DNA from: Staphylococcus edaphicus
GTDB lineage: Bacteria > Bacillota > Bacilli > Staphylococcales > Staphylococcaceae
Length of the DNA stretch: 64,000 nt
NCBI RefSeq assembly: GCF_002614725.1
Contig: NZ_MRZN01000006.1
Coordinates: forward strand, 1-64,000
Direction of reading: 5' to 3'
The notes under the pieces are model-generated. The model saw nothing but the letters and a program-made list of their open reading frames with translations, was not told the DNA's origin and did no database searches. Both the position numbers and the translations under genes were made by a program. Every line of letters starts with the position of its first letter. Within the stretch, counting starts at the first letter, position 1. Shown here one piece after another: positions 36,772-45,410 of the stretch.

Positions 36772-37212
36772 TCATTCTCCTTTAAATATATTTAATATTT
36801 CATTTACTTTCTGTGCATTCAATATTTCATTTACAACCTCTTGATCACCTAACGTCATAGCTAAATGTCTTAATATTTCGAGATGCCCTTCGTTGTCTAC
36901 TGCACTCAATACAAATATGAGCGAAGCATAGTGACCGTCTTCTGAGAAGTTAATGTGCCTATTTAGTTTTAGTAAGCTGAGCCCTATTTTTTTCACTCCA
37001 TCATTTGGCCTAGCATGTGCTATTGCTATTTCTGGTGCAATAACAATATAAGGACCTAATTCTTTTACACTGTCTATCATTGAAGTAATGTAAGTTTGCT
37101 CAAAGTAACCTTGACTCAACAATGGTTGTGCTGCTAAAGTAATCCCTTGTTCCCAATCATCTACCTGCTCTTTTATTTGAATTTTGTCGGCTGACAGAAT
37201 TTCCAAACTCAT
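36772..37212 (-). CDS. PTS ascorbate/mannitol-type EIIA (UlaC-like)
   Basis: 146 residues of the EIIA family with phospho-His in IAIAHARPNDGV. AAGGAGG precedes the ATG. It follows the regulator by 14 bases, and its domain is similar to the regulator's own C-terminal EIIA-like region. Confidence 0.87.
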   Translation of the reverse strand: MSLEILSADKIQIKEQVDDWEQGITLAAQPLLSQGYFEQTYITSMIDSVKELGPYIVIAPEIAIAHARPNDGVKKIGLSLLKLNRHINFSEDGHYASLIFVLSAVDNEGHLEILRHLAMTLGDQEVVNEILNAQKVNEILNIFKGE

Positions 37213-37226
37213 TCTTGAACACCTCC

Positions 37227-39170
37227 TTAATTTTGACTCACTTTATTAATAGACTTCATAATTGCTTGCATATCTCCTGAAAACATTGCTGTTCTATTTG
37301 CCTCATTCATTATTAATTCACTAAACTGACGTAACGCATTTAAATGAATTTGAGGATGTTCTGTTGCCAAAGTAATAATTATGAAAACAGGATCATACGT
37401 ATCATGAGAAAAACAGATACCTTCTTTATAGTGTATAAGGCTAAACCCTACTGGTTGTTTAACATAATCATGTTTAGCATGAATGAGTGCAATATGCGGA
37501 CTAACAACCATGTAAGGTCCAAATGCATCCAACTGCTTGATAATGTCTATAGCATATGCTGATTCAACCACCCCGTCTTCGACTAACAATGAAACACTTT
37601 GTTTAATTGCATCATCTCTATCTCTAGACCTCTGCTGTGTCAACACTCTCGATTGAGGAAGCACTTGCTCTAATGTCGGACCTAAACCGCGCACCTCGCT
37701 CACATATTTTTCTCTGGAATGATTAATAATTGTGTTTAATTGTTTCCGGTCACTTTCATTTATAAATGGCGATACTTGTACGACTGGCACTACAGTTTGT
37801 TTAAAAGGTACCGTCGAGATAATATAATCTACGCCTTCATGCTTTAACAATGTTTCATCAACTTCATATATTGAATAGGCGTCTACAATTTCTAACTCTG
37901 GATAGATATGACTTATTTTACTTCTTAATAATTGAGAGGTTCCGACCCCAGACCCACAAAGTAATACGACTTTAATTTTGTTTGTCTTAATTGTTGATAT
38001 CCTTTCAATTGCAGATGCAAAATGCAATATAATATAGGTCAATTCATCATCATTAAAAGAAATATTATAATTTTCTTCGATGCCCCAAATATGCTTTCTA
38101 ATTTCGTCTATTAATTGAGGATATTGTTTTATAATTTCATGTTTCAATGGATTTTTATGTGTCATATCAAACTTCAACCTATGAATCGCTGGTCTCAAGT
38201 GTACAATCAAACCGTTCAATAATTTAATGTCGGACATTAAATCAAGGCCTAAGGCACCGCTCATGCGTTCAATAAGTTGTTCTGTCAGAACTTCTAACTC
38301 ATCCATTTGATGATTTAATTGATTGATTTCTGAAGTTTTAGCACCTAATAAATGTAGTGTGATGAACGCTGCTTCACTTTTTGGAAAATAAATTTGAAAC
38401 TGTTCTTCAAGTCTTTTTTGGATTTGAAGCGCAATTTGAAATTGTTCCGTTTCTTTTAATTTTTTATACTCTTTATCAGGAATTTCAAAAACAAAATCCT
38501 CGTTTACTCGATGTATAGAAATTAAAATATGATAAATCAATCCATCTATTGCACTTTGCACTAATTGGTAATTAGAATTTCTCAACACGGTTGTCACACT
38601 TAAACGAATTTGCTCTAATTCTTTATTCGAAAATAAATCATGGCCCATTTCATGTGTATACATTTTAAAATATTCACGTACCATTTCTGCATACGCTTTG
38701 CGATATGCGTTTTCAGTACCTTGAATGATGAACCCTTTATTTTTCATATATTCAAGCTGCAATTCGTGTTGTTCTAACCATCTTTGAACACCTTTTAGGT
38801 CTTCTACTATAGTTCTCCTTGTAACTGCAACCATTGTCGCGAGTTCTTGAGATGAAGTCGGTGTATTAGCTTCAAATAGTTTTAATATTATATACAAGTT
38901 GCGTTCTTCCTTAGAGTAATGTATAGCATTGGATGTATACTTGGGCGCTAATTCTTTTGAATATTTTAGTGTCGACGAGATTTTGATCCCCTCATTTTTA
39001 TTTCTTTGAATATTTAAGCCTAGTTTATTTGCCATATCTTCGATGTATTCAAGATCATACTGGATAGTTCTTTCTGATACATTGAATTGCGTTGCTAAAT
39101 AATGAATTGGCACAAAAGTTTCGCGTTCAAGTATGAACGTTAATATATAATACTGTCTCTTGCTTAACAT
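37227..39170 (-). CDS. PRD/BglG-type activator of the ascorbate-type PTS
   Basis: 647 residues: HTH (YLATQFNVSERTIQYDLEYI), a second HTH (ELATMVAVTRRTIVEDL), two PRDs (around 180-400; LHLLGAKTSE, ILHFASAIERI), an EIIB-like domain (VVLLCGSGVGTSQLLRSKI) and a C-terminal EIIA-like domain with His in IALIHAKHDYV. Same plan as ManR in this window. It heads the operon regulator-EIIA-EIIB-EIIC; a cre site lies 25 bases before its start. Confidence 0.86.
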   Translation of the reverse strand: MLSKRQYYILTFILERETFVPIHYLATQFNVSERTIQYDLEYIEDMANKLGLNIQRNKNEGIKISSTLKYSKELAPKYTSNAIHYSKEERNLYIILKLFEANTPTSSQELATMVAVTRRTIVEDLKGVQRWLEQHELQLEYMKNKGFIIQGTENAYRKAYAEMVREYFKMYTHEMGHDLFSNKELEQIRLSVTTVLRNSNYQLVQSAIDGLIYHILISIHRVNEDFVFEIPDKEYKKLKETEQFQIALQIQKRLEEQFQIYFPKSEAAFITLHLLGAKTSEINQLNHQMDELEVLTEQLIERMSGALGLDLMSDIKLLNGLIVHLRPAIHRLKFDMTHKNPLKHEIIKQYPQLIDEIRKHIWGIEENYNISFNDDELTYIILHFASAIERISTIKTNKIKVVLLCGSGVGTSQLLRSKISHIYPELEIVDAYSIYEVDETLLKHEGVDYIISTVPFKQTVVPVVQVSPFINESDRKQLNTIINHSREKYVSEVRGLGPTLEQVLPQSRVLTQQRSRDRDDAIKQSVSLLVEDGVVESAYAIDIIKQLDAFGPYMVVSPHIALIHAKHDYVKQPVGFSLIHYKEGICFSHDTYDPVFIIITLATEHPQIHLNALRQFSELIMNEANRTAMFSGDMQAIMKSINKVSQN

Positions 39171-39194
39171 ATTAGCAACCTCCTTACACTATTA

Positions 39195-39210
39195 TTGTAA
39201 ACGCTTTCTA
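39195..39210. promoter_or_regulatory. cre site before the ascorbate-type PTS operon
   Basis: TTGTAAACGCTTTCTA matches the cre consensus with one mismatch, 25 bases before the regulator's start, so it could block the operon promoter under glucose. Confidence 0.6.
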
Positions 39211-39349
39211 ATGACTGTAGATGTGTAATTCTTTTCGTCTTTCAATACGAAAAGTTGCACATCAAATAAAAAAGCATTATATTCTCAAATTATAGTGTTC
39301 GTTACGCATATTTCATATAGCTTTATAAAAAAACTTTTCATAAAAATAA

Positions 39350-39408
39350 GGATGGAATGGAAATCTTATTGATTTCATCTTCCCACCCTCAAGAAGTGAT
39401 TCTAATAG
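39350..39408. repeat. Staphylococcal intergenic element, copy A
   Basis: GGATGGAATGGAAATC...GATTTCATCTTCCCACCC...TGATTCTA. It shares the scheme GGG-AGAAATC / GATTTCGTCGTCCCACCC with the copies at 50974, 54151 and 59373. The GAAATC/GATTTC arms form a hairpin. It lies in a 425-base gap with no gene. Confidence 0.7.
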
Positions 39409-39477
39409 TTCAACTGAGCTATAGTGCATGTATGAATCTCACTATCTTAAAATATTAAAATACTGTCATTATAAAGA

Positions 39478-39514
39478 ACAGAGGCTGAGACACTTTATTT
39501 GTCTCAGCCTCTGT
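39478..39514 (-). terminator. Terminator of the tcyABC operon
   Basis: ACAGAGGCTGAGACA (39478-39492) pairs perfectly with TGTCTCAGCCTCTGT (39500-39514), followed on the minus strand by TCTTTAT. It lies 83 bases past the tcyC stop. Confidence 0.8.
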
Positions 39515-39596
39515 TACTCATATAGACAATAGCTCATACGCATAAAAACGCGTGGCTATTAAATGTTTAACGTACTATTTCTAATAAACTTACACA

Positions 39597-40328
39597 TCAT
39601 ACTTCACGAATCATATTTAAAAATCTTTGTAATTCAGCTGTTTGTGGATGATTAAATATTTGTTCTGGAGGACCTGATTCACCCACAACACCATCATGAA
39701 TAAAAAGAATTTTGTTAGACACTTCTTTTGCAAAACGCATTTCATGTGTCACAATAATCATTGTCATACCTTCATTTGCCAAATCTTTAATAACACGAAG
39801 GACATCGTTTACTAATTCTGGATCTAATGCAGAGGTTGGTTCATCAAACAACATGACTTTTGGATTCATTGCTAGCGCTCTCGCTATAGCAACACGTTGT
39901 TGTTGACCTCCCGATAAAGCATTAGGTCTTTGATCTTTTACAGCTGTCAAATCTACTTTTTCCAACAAAGCCAAAGCTTGTTGCTTAGCTTCATCTTTTT
40001 TGGCTTTTTTAACTGTGATTAAGCCTTCCATGACATTTTCAAGTGCTGTCTTATGCGGAAATAAATTGTAACTTTGAAATACCATGCCGGATTGTTTCCG
40101 TACTTTTATTTGTGATTTCTTATCTGTATTACTATACGTTTCTCCGTTAACGTATACAGCCCCCTCTGTAGGTAACTCTAAAGCATTAATCATACGTAAT
40201 AAGGTCGTCTTCCCTGAGCCTGAACGTCCAATAAATGTAATAACTTCTCCTTGTCCTACTTTTAAATCAATACCTTTAATGACTGCTTTATCATCAAATG
40301 ACTTTTTAATATTTTTGAGTTCAATCAT
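39597..40328 (-). CDS. tcyC: Cystine ABC importer, ATP-binding protein
   Basis: 243 residues of the polar amino-acid-transport ATPase group. Walker A GRSGSGKTTLLR, Q-loop VFQSYNLFPHKT, signature LSGGQQQRVAIAR, Walker B VMLFDEPTSALDPE and the switch His in IIVTHEMRFAKEV. It overlaps the permease gene by 4 bases. Cystine specificity is inferred from resemblance of the set to S. aureus TcyABC. Confidence 0.82.
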   Translation of the reverse strand: MIELKNIKKSFDDKAVIKGIDLKVGQGEVITFIGRSGSGKTTLLRMINALELPTEGAVYVNGETYSNTDKKSQIKVRKQSGMVFQSYNLFPHKTALENVMEGLITVKKAKKDEAKQQALALLEKVDLTAVKDQRPNALSGGQQQRVAIARALAMNPKVMLFDEPTSALDPELVNDVLRVIKDLANEGMTMIIVTHEMRFAKEVSNKILFIHDGVVGESGPPEQIFNHPQTAELQRFLNMIREV

Positions 40329-41044
40329 GAGCGATACCCTCTTTCAAGATAAGATTCATAGAAGTTTTGAACAATTGAAATGATAAAGCAAACCACCCAG
40401 TACATAAGCGCTACGAGAAGATATATTGTTAAATACTCATAGGTCGTAGAAGCAACTTCTTGTGCCTTTCTAAACATTTCAGCCACTAAAATAAACCCTA
40501 AAAGTGATGTATCTTTAATTAAACTTAAGAATGTATTACCTAATGCTGGTACAGATACTCTAATAGCTTGAGGTAAAATAATACGTTGAATTGTTTGTCT
40601 GTAATTCATACCAATTGAATATGCTGCTTCCGTCTGACCTTTAGGTATAGACATAATACCACCACGAATAATTTCAGAAGCATAAGCCCCTACGTTTAAC
40701 GATAAACCAATAATGGCTGCTATTACTGGCGCTAAGGTCCATTGATTTTCAGAGTTATTGGTCAATAATCTGCCGAGTTCAGGAATACCGTAAAAGATAA
40801 TGAATAATTGAACAATCATCGGTGTACCTCTAATGATTGAAATATAAAAGCGCGCAATCCCTCTTAATACACGGCTTGTTGATATACGCATTAACGCGGT
40901 GAGTAGTGCAATAACCAAACCCAATACGAAAGTCACTAACGTAATTGGAATAGAAAATTTCACTAGTCCTTCAAGCATCGGTGCAAATGCCTGACCAGCT
41001 GCGTCTAATGCATGTTGCTGCTCTGAATTAAGATTTAGAAACAT
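40325..41044 (-). CDS. tcyB: Cystine ABC importer, permease
   Basis: 239 residues, five helices. The His/Glu/Gln-type permease signature appears as RGTPMIVQLFIIFYGIPELG and the EAA loop as IGMNYRQTIQRIILPQAIRVSVPALGN. Its first 17 bases overlap the end of the binding-protein gene. Confidence 0.82.
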   Translation of the reverse strand: MFLNLNSEQQHALDAAGQAFAPMLEGLVKFSIPITLVTFVLGLVIALLTALMRISTSRVLRGIARFYISIIRGTPMIVQLFIIFYGIPELGRLLTNNSENQWTLAPVIAAIIGLSLNVGAYASEIIRGGIMSIPKGQTEAAYSIGMNYRQTIQRIILPQAIRVSVPALGNTFLSLIKDTSLLGFILVAEMFRKAQEVASTTYEYLTIYLLVALMYWVVCFIISIVQNFYESYLERGYRS

Positions 41045-41822
41045 CGTCGCCGAACCATTTTTTACTTATTTTTGTTAATTCACCATTATCTTTTAATTTT
41101 TTCATTGCTTTATTTACTTTTTTAATTGTTTCATCGTCTTCTTTTTTATTAAATGCTAATGCAGATTGACTCTTTTCGGCATTACCTTCAATCACTTTGA
41201 CATCTGCGTTAGGTTTCTGTTTTTTATAATCTAAGTATGAAATATTATCATTAAACGTACCTTCAACTCTATTAGATTGTAATAAATCCATAGCTTGATT
41301 GAAACCGTCTACTTTCGTTAATTCTGCGCCTTTAGATTTTGCTAATTTACCATAATTAGATGTAAATGTTTGTGCTAATTTCTTACCTTTAACGTCATCA
41401 AATGATTTAATATCTTTGTTATCTTTGTTAACGACTAATACCGCTTCTGAAAACGTATATGGTTCAGAGAATTTATATTTTTCTTTACGTTCATCATTAA
41501 TACCTACTTGGTTAGCTACGACATTAAATCTACCAGAGTCTAATCCTGCAAACATAGAATCCCATTGTGTTTCCTTAAATTTAACTTTATAATCCATCTC
41601 TTTGGCTACTGCTTTCATTACATCGATATCGTAACCTGTTAGTTTGTCTTTTTTATCATGAAACGAGAATGGTGCATATGTTCCTTCAGTTCCTACAACA
41701 AATGTTTTACTCTCACTAGCTGTTTTATTTTTACTATCACTGTCTTTTTTGTCAGAGTTACCACATGCTGCAAGTCCTACAACTATGAGTAGTGTCAGTA
41801 TACTTAATATTAATTTTTTCAT
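41028..41822 (-). CDS. tcyA: Cystine ABC importer, binding lipoprotein
   Basis: 264 residues, lipobox LAAC, then a family 3 solute-binding fold: FVVGTEGTYAPFSFHD, LTGYDIDVMKAVAKEM, WDSMFAGLDSGRFNVVANQV. Order binding protein-permease-ATPase on one transcript. In S. aureus the homologue supplies cystine under CymR control; with mccAB, metY and metQ nearby it fits a sulfur-amino-acid cluster. Other polar amino acids are possible. Confidence 0.82.
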   Translation of the reverse strand: MKKLILSILTLLIVVGLAACGNSDKKDSDSKNKTASESKTFVVGTEGTYAPFSFHDKKDKLTGYDIDVMKAVAKEMDYKVKFKETQWDSMFAGLDSGRFNVVANQVGINDERKEKYKFSEPYTFSEAVLVVNKDNKDIKSFDDVKGKKLAQTFTSNYGKLAKSKGAELTKVDGFNQAMDLLQSNRVEGTFNDNISYLDYKKQKPNADVKVIEGNAEKSQSALAFNKKEDDETIKKVNKAMKKLKDNGELTKISKKWFGDDVSKS

Positions 41823-42002
41823 TTTTCGCCCTCTATTCTTATTATTCTCATCGGATTAAAAACATTCTATGCCTATCCCTCCATTTAGTCAATAACTTTT
41901 TTATCCTAATATGAATTTATTTTTTAATTATAATGAATTAACATATCTTACAATTTAATTGAGTCCTTTATTTATCTCATGTTTTTCAGCTTATAAACTT
42001 AA

Positions 42003-42040
42003 AAGAGCACATCTTCAACTATTTTGAAAATGTGCTTAAA
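42003..42040 (-). terminator. Terminator of the lactose/cellobiose-type PTS operon
   Basis: GAGCACAT-TTCAA pairs with TTGAA-ATGTGCTT, and the minus strand continues CTCTTTTAAG. It lies just past the EIIA stop at 42062. Confidence 0.7.
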
Positions 42041-42061
42041 CTACTAAATCACTCAATTTAA

Positions 42062-42388
42062 TTATGAGATTGACTCAATTTTTCTATATAAATCAATCAT
42101 TTCTTCAGCCATATCTTTGAAAGAAATTGCTGTCATTAAATGATCCTGACTATGAATGGTTAATAGGGACATTTTTATTTCATCACCTTGCGCTTCTTTT
42201 GTTAACATGTTCGTTTGAATATGATGCGCTTCTAACAAAGCATCTTCAGCATGCTTTAATTTCGTTTCAGCATCTTCAAATGCGTGTTTCTTTGCAGCAT
42301 AAATTGCTTCCATTGCATGACTTTTAGCATCGCCACTATAAGCAATGAGTGACATAGCAAATTCTAAACTTTTATCTACTTCTGACAT
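42062..42388 (-). CDS. PTS lactose/cellobiose-family EIIA
   Basis: 108 residues, all helical, trimeric family. The phospho-His is in LLTIHSQDHLMTA, and the N-terminal LIAYSGDAKSHAMEAI is typical. It is the last gene of EIIC-unknown-EIIB-EIIA. Confidence 0.88.
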   Translation of the reverse strand: MSEVDKSLEFAMSLIAYSGDAKSHAMEAIYAAKKHAFEDAETKLKHAEDALLEAHHIQTNMLTKEAQGDEIKMSLLTIHSQDHLMTAISFKDMAEEMIDLYRKIESIS

Positions 42389-42398
42389 TGAACCACCT

Positions 42399-42719
42399 CT
42401 ACTTTGTCATCAATTGTTCAGCTGTCTTTAATACACGTTCACCATTCATCGTTCCATAGTCTCTCATTTCAATCACTTCCACAGGAATTTGTTTTTCTAA
42501 ACATTTTTTTGTATATTCATCTTTTTTAAATCTTACTTGAGGTCCTAGCAATAAAATATCAATATTATCATTTTCAATTTTTTGATCTGCTTCTGTAGTA
42601 GAAACAGCAAAAATTTCTCTATCGAGGTTTTGTTTTTCTGCTGCTTCTTGCATTTTCTGAACTAACATACTCGTACTCATCCCTGCTGCACACACCAACA
42701 TAATTGTTTTTTCTGACAT
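42399..42719 (-). CDS. PTS lactose/cellobiose-family EIIB
   Basis: 106 residues with the phospho-Cys loop MLVCAAGMSTSMLVQKM. The start is the ATG after GGGAGGG; an adjacent upstream TTG is not needed. It phosphorylates the sugar bound by the EIIC encoded at 43666-44976. Confidence 0.88.
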   Translation of the reverse strand: MSEKTIMLVCAAGMSTSMLVQKMQEAAEKQNLDREIFAVSTTEADQKIENDNIDILLLGPQVRFKKDEYTKKCLEKQIPVEVIEMRDYGTMNGERVLKTAEQLMTK

Positions 42720-42745
42720 CAAAATCCCTCCCAGTAGTATTAAGG

Positions 42746-43642
42746 TTATCGTTGTATTGATCGCGCTATCATCGATAAGGTATGTCTTTCCCCTCTAATA
42801 GCTTTGCTTAATTCAAATATATTATTAACTGGCGCTAGCCCACAATGTCCAGCATCACCTATATGCTGCATATCAACGCCACATATTTTGTTTCGTATAG
42901 CAAAATCTCTTATAGTGCTTGGGTCGGAACTTTCTTGGCTTGTACCAATTGCAGACATGACTAAACCGTCACGACGGTGTACTGCTTTAACAATTCCTTT
43001 CAGTTGTTCCTCATCAAATCCTGGTACGGTTCCTATAGCTGGAACAAGAATAATATCTGCGCCTGCTTCTATAAATTTATCAACATAAGCTTTGGTTATG
43101 ACCGGTTCATCTACGCCAGCACTATGCATTTTCCCTGCTATAATAAGACCTGTAAAATTCGCTCTTGTCTCAGAAATAGCACTGACAATTTTTTCATTCG
43201 TCACACCAGTTCCAGGGTTTCCTGTCATACATATAAAATTAACGCCCAATTTTTCTAATGCCATTACAGTTCTTGCGCTTGCTTGACGACCTTCCACAAT
43301 GTTCAACTTTTCTTCTGCCATTGCCGCTGTTTCATCTACCGGTTCTAAATTTACTCCAATAGGTCGACCAACAAGACGTCTTAATTCTTTTATGACATGC
43401 TTATCTTCATCAACATTGACTACCTTTGGATCAAAGGCATCTAAACCATTTAATAAAATTAAATCGGCACCATATGCTCGGGCAAGTTCAGCATTGGTGA
43501 TATCCGGTATCACCGGCGTACGTGTTACTACATTTTCAGATAGTACGATCCGACCATCACTTGCTTTAATACTTTGCTTTAATTCCGAAGCTGTCATTTT
43601 CACAATTTCAGATGCATTGGCACTTAATAATCTTTTTACCAT
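42746..43642 (-). CDS. Uncharacterised TIM-barrel-like protein embedded in a PTS operon
   Basis: 298 residues with alternating strand/helix pattern suggesting a (beta/alpha)8 barrel. Conserved-looking patches: ADLILLNGLDAFDP, NFICMTGNPGTGVTNE, IIAGKMHSAGVDE, ADIILVPAIGTVPG and GVDMQHIGDAGHCGLAP, the last rich in possible metal ligands. It sits between EIIC and EIIB genes where a phospho-glycosidase is usual. The function is unknown to me; related proteins carry vague labels. It may act on the PTS product. Confidence 0.7.
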   Translation of the reverse strand: MVKRLLSANASEIVKMTASELKQSIKASDGRIVLSENVVTRTPVIPDITNAELARAYGADLILLNGLDAFDPKVVNVDEDKHVIKELRRLVGRPIGVNLEPVDETAAMAEEKLNIVEGRQASARTVMALEKLGVNFICMTGNPGTGVTNEKIVSAISETRANFTGLIIAGKMHSAGVDEPVITKAYVDKFIEAGADIILVPAIGTVPGFDEEQLKGIVKAVHRRDGLVMSAIGTSQESSDPSTIRDFAIRNKICGVDMQHIGDAGHCGLAPVNNIFELSKAIRGERHTLSMIARSIQR

Positions 43643-43665
43643 GATTGATTCTCCTTTAACTATAT

Positions 43666-44976
43666 TTATTTTGTGTCATTTGCTTCCTTTTGTTCTAGTT
43701 GTAAATTATATTTCTCCATCGTCCTATAAAATGGATAATATAATAGAATATCAACCACAATACACACCATTTGTACTAATGAACCACTGATATGACCCGT
43801 TGCTAAAAAGCCACTAATCACCGGTGGTATGGTCCAGGGCATCGCAGTTCCATTCGTTAAATGAACAAGACCACTTGCCATTGCAAAATAAGTAATCGTT
43901 GCATTTATCATCGGCGCCAATATAAATGGCACAATCAATTTCACATTTAAGACCACTGGCAAACCAAATAATGTTGGTTCATTAATGTTAAATATACCGG
44001 GCATTAGAGTCAGTGGTGCCATGGTTTTCGTAATTTTACTTGAACGTTTTTTAAAAGCTAAAATGGCAATAACAATAACTAGACCAATCGTGGAACCACC
44101 ACCGCCCATAAATACAAAGTTATCGATAAAAGGTTGGGTGATAATATGTGGTAAATCACCATGAGGATTTGCTTGGTAGGCAATACGGTTTTCGTCGATA
44201 TTTTTAAGCCAAATCGGTTGCATTACTGCATTCACAACATTTGCACCATGAATACCAACGAACCAAAAAGCACTATTTAGACCCACTAATATAATCGTAC
44301 CTATTAAAGTGCCTCCCATGAGGCTTAAAGGAACGCCTAAAGTATTAACAATAAGCTCATGTATGTTACCAAATGGTAAATGATCTAGCGCAACATAAAT
44401 CATAAGCCAAAGTAATATAATGGCCGCGCCAGGTATTAATGCACTGAAACTTTTCGCTACTGCAGGTGGTACTTGATCTGGCATTTTAATACGTATGTTT
44501 CTATTAATAAACCATTGGAATATCAAGCCAGAAAAAATTCCAATAATCAATGCCACGAAGAGCCCCTGACTCCCCATATACATCTGCGGTATGGCTTCTT
44601 CTGGTGTCTTTCCACCAGTCATAACATTAGGGGTTACAACTAAAAAGGCAGCCATTGAAATAATACCTGCCGAAACACCATCTGTATCATACTGTCGTGC
44701 AATGCTATGGGCTACTCCAAAACTAGCAACCAATCCCATTAAACCAAAAGTACCATTTACTGCTTTCATTAAATATGGTTGTATCCCCTGCGACTCCAAC
44801 CATTCAATCCATCCAGGTATGGCAATTCCACTAATAACAAGAAACAGGGAACCAATAATAATCAATGGCATTGCAACAATAATCCCATCCCTCAATGAAA
44901 TTAAAATTTTATTAGATCCCAATTTAGACGCTACTGGCAACAAATACTTTTCTAATGTGTCATTAAAATTACTCAC
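43666..44976 (-). CDS. PTS lactose/cellobiose-family EIIC
   Basis: 436 residues, about ten helices. GIHGANVVNAVMQPIW, GGSTIGLV and the FNINEPTLFGLPVVLN motif are the family's substrate-binding signatures. It is first in its operon, preceded by a perfect cre site. The sugar is not known. Confidence 0.88.
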   Translation of the reverse strand: MSNFNDTLEKYLLPVASKLGSNKILISLRDGIIVAMPLIIIGSLFLVISGIAIPGWIEWLESQGIQPYLMKAVNGTFGLMGLVASFGVAHSIARQYDTDGVSAGIISMAAFLVVTPNVMTGGKTPEEAIPQMYMGSQGLFVALIIGIFSGLIFQWFINRNIRIKMPDQVPPAVAKSFSALIPGAAIILLWLMIYVALDHLPFGNIHELIVNTLGVPLSLMGGTLIGTIILVGLNSAFWFVGIHGANVVNAVMQPIWLKNIDENRIAYQANPHGDLPHIITQPFIDNFVFMGGGGSTIGLVIVIAILAFKKRSSKITKTMAPLTLMPGIFNINEPTLFGLPVVLNVKLIVPFILAPMINATITYFAMASGLVHLTNGTAMPWTIPPVISGFLATGHISGSLVQMVCIVVDILLYYPFYRTMEKYNLQLEQKEANDTK

Positions 44977-44999
44977 ATGAACACCCCATTGTATTTTAA

Positions 45000-45015
45000 T
45001 TGTAAACGCTTACAT
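45000..45015. promoter_or_regulatory. cre site before the lactose/cellobiose-type PTS operon
   Basis: TTGTAAACGCTTACAT fits the cre consensus at every position and lies 23 bases before the EIIC start, where CcpA binding would block transcription. Confidence 0.8.
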
Positions 45016-45105
45016 TGTTTAATTCATTATATTTTACAATTAATTCAATGTCAATATAATTAGTAGTTTCAATTATTTATAGAAATATAAAAACATTTTT
45101 AAATA

Positions 45106-45190
45106 TGGTGAATATCGTAGACAAATCAAAATGAATATGATGAAAGACTTGTTTTACCAGGTTTACTATCCCATATATACGATATTCATC
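45106..45190. promoter_or_regulatory. Widely spaced inverted repeat in the divergent PTS/psu region
   Basis: GGTGAATATCGTA (about 45106-45118) and TACGATATTCATC (about 45178-45190) are inverted copies in 12 of 13 positions, about 60 bases apart, centred between the two divergent operons. It could be a two-site operator for DNA looping. No factor is known. Confidence 0.4.
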
Positions 45191-45303
45191 TTTATACATT
45201 TAACTTATTCAAATTATGGTAAGACTTCAAATAGCACTAGTCACACTGCATTATAATTGTTGAATTTTGTTCAATAAGAATTTACAAATTTTAAAACTTT
45301 ATT

Positions 45304-45319
45304 ATGTAAGCGTATCCAA
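45304..45319. promoter_or_regulatory. cre site before psuK
   Basis: ATGTAAGCGTATCCAA fits the cre consensus at every position, 92 bases before the psuK start. Confidence 0.6.
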
Positions 45320-45351
45320 ATGTAAAATTACATGCTAAGCTCTGATTGAAA

Positions 45352-45384
45352 TCAAACAAAAGTTTGAAAATAAACAATTGTTTG
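45352..45384. promoter_or_regulatory. Pair of small palindromes before psuK
   Basis: TCAAAC-AAAA-GTTTGA (45352-45367) and AAACAA-TTGTTT (45372-45383) share AAACAA/TTGTTT-like arms and stand 20 bases apart, 27 bases before the psuK start. They could bind the HTH domain of PsuK itself; this is inference. Confidence 0.35.
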
Positions 45385-45410
45385 AAGTTTATTTATAAAG
45401 GAGGGGTTTT

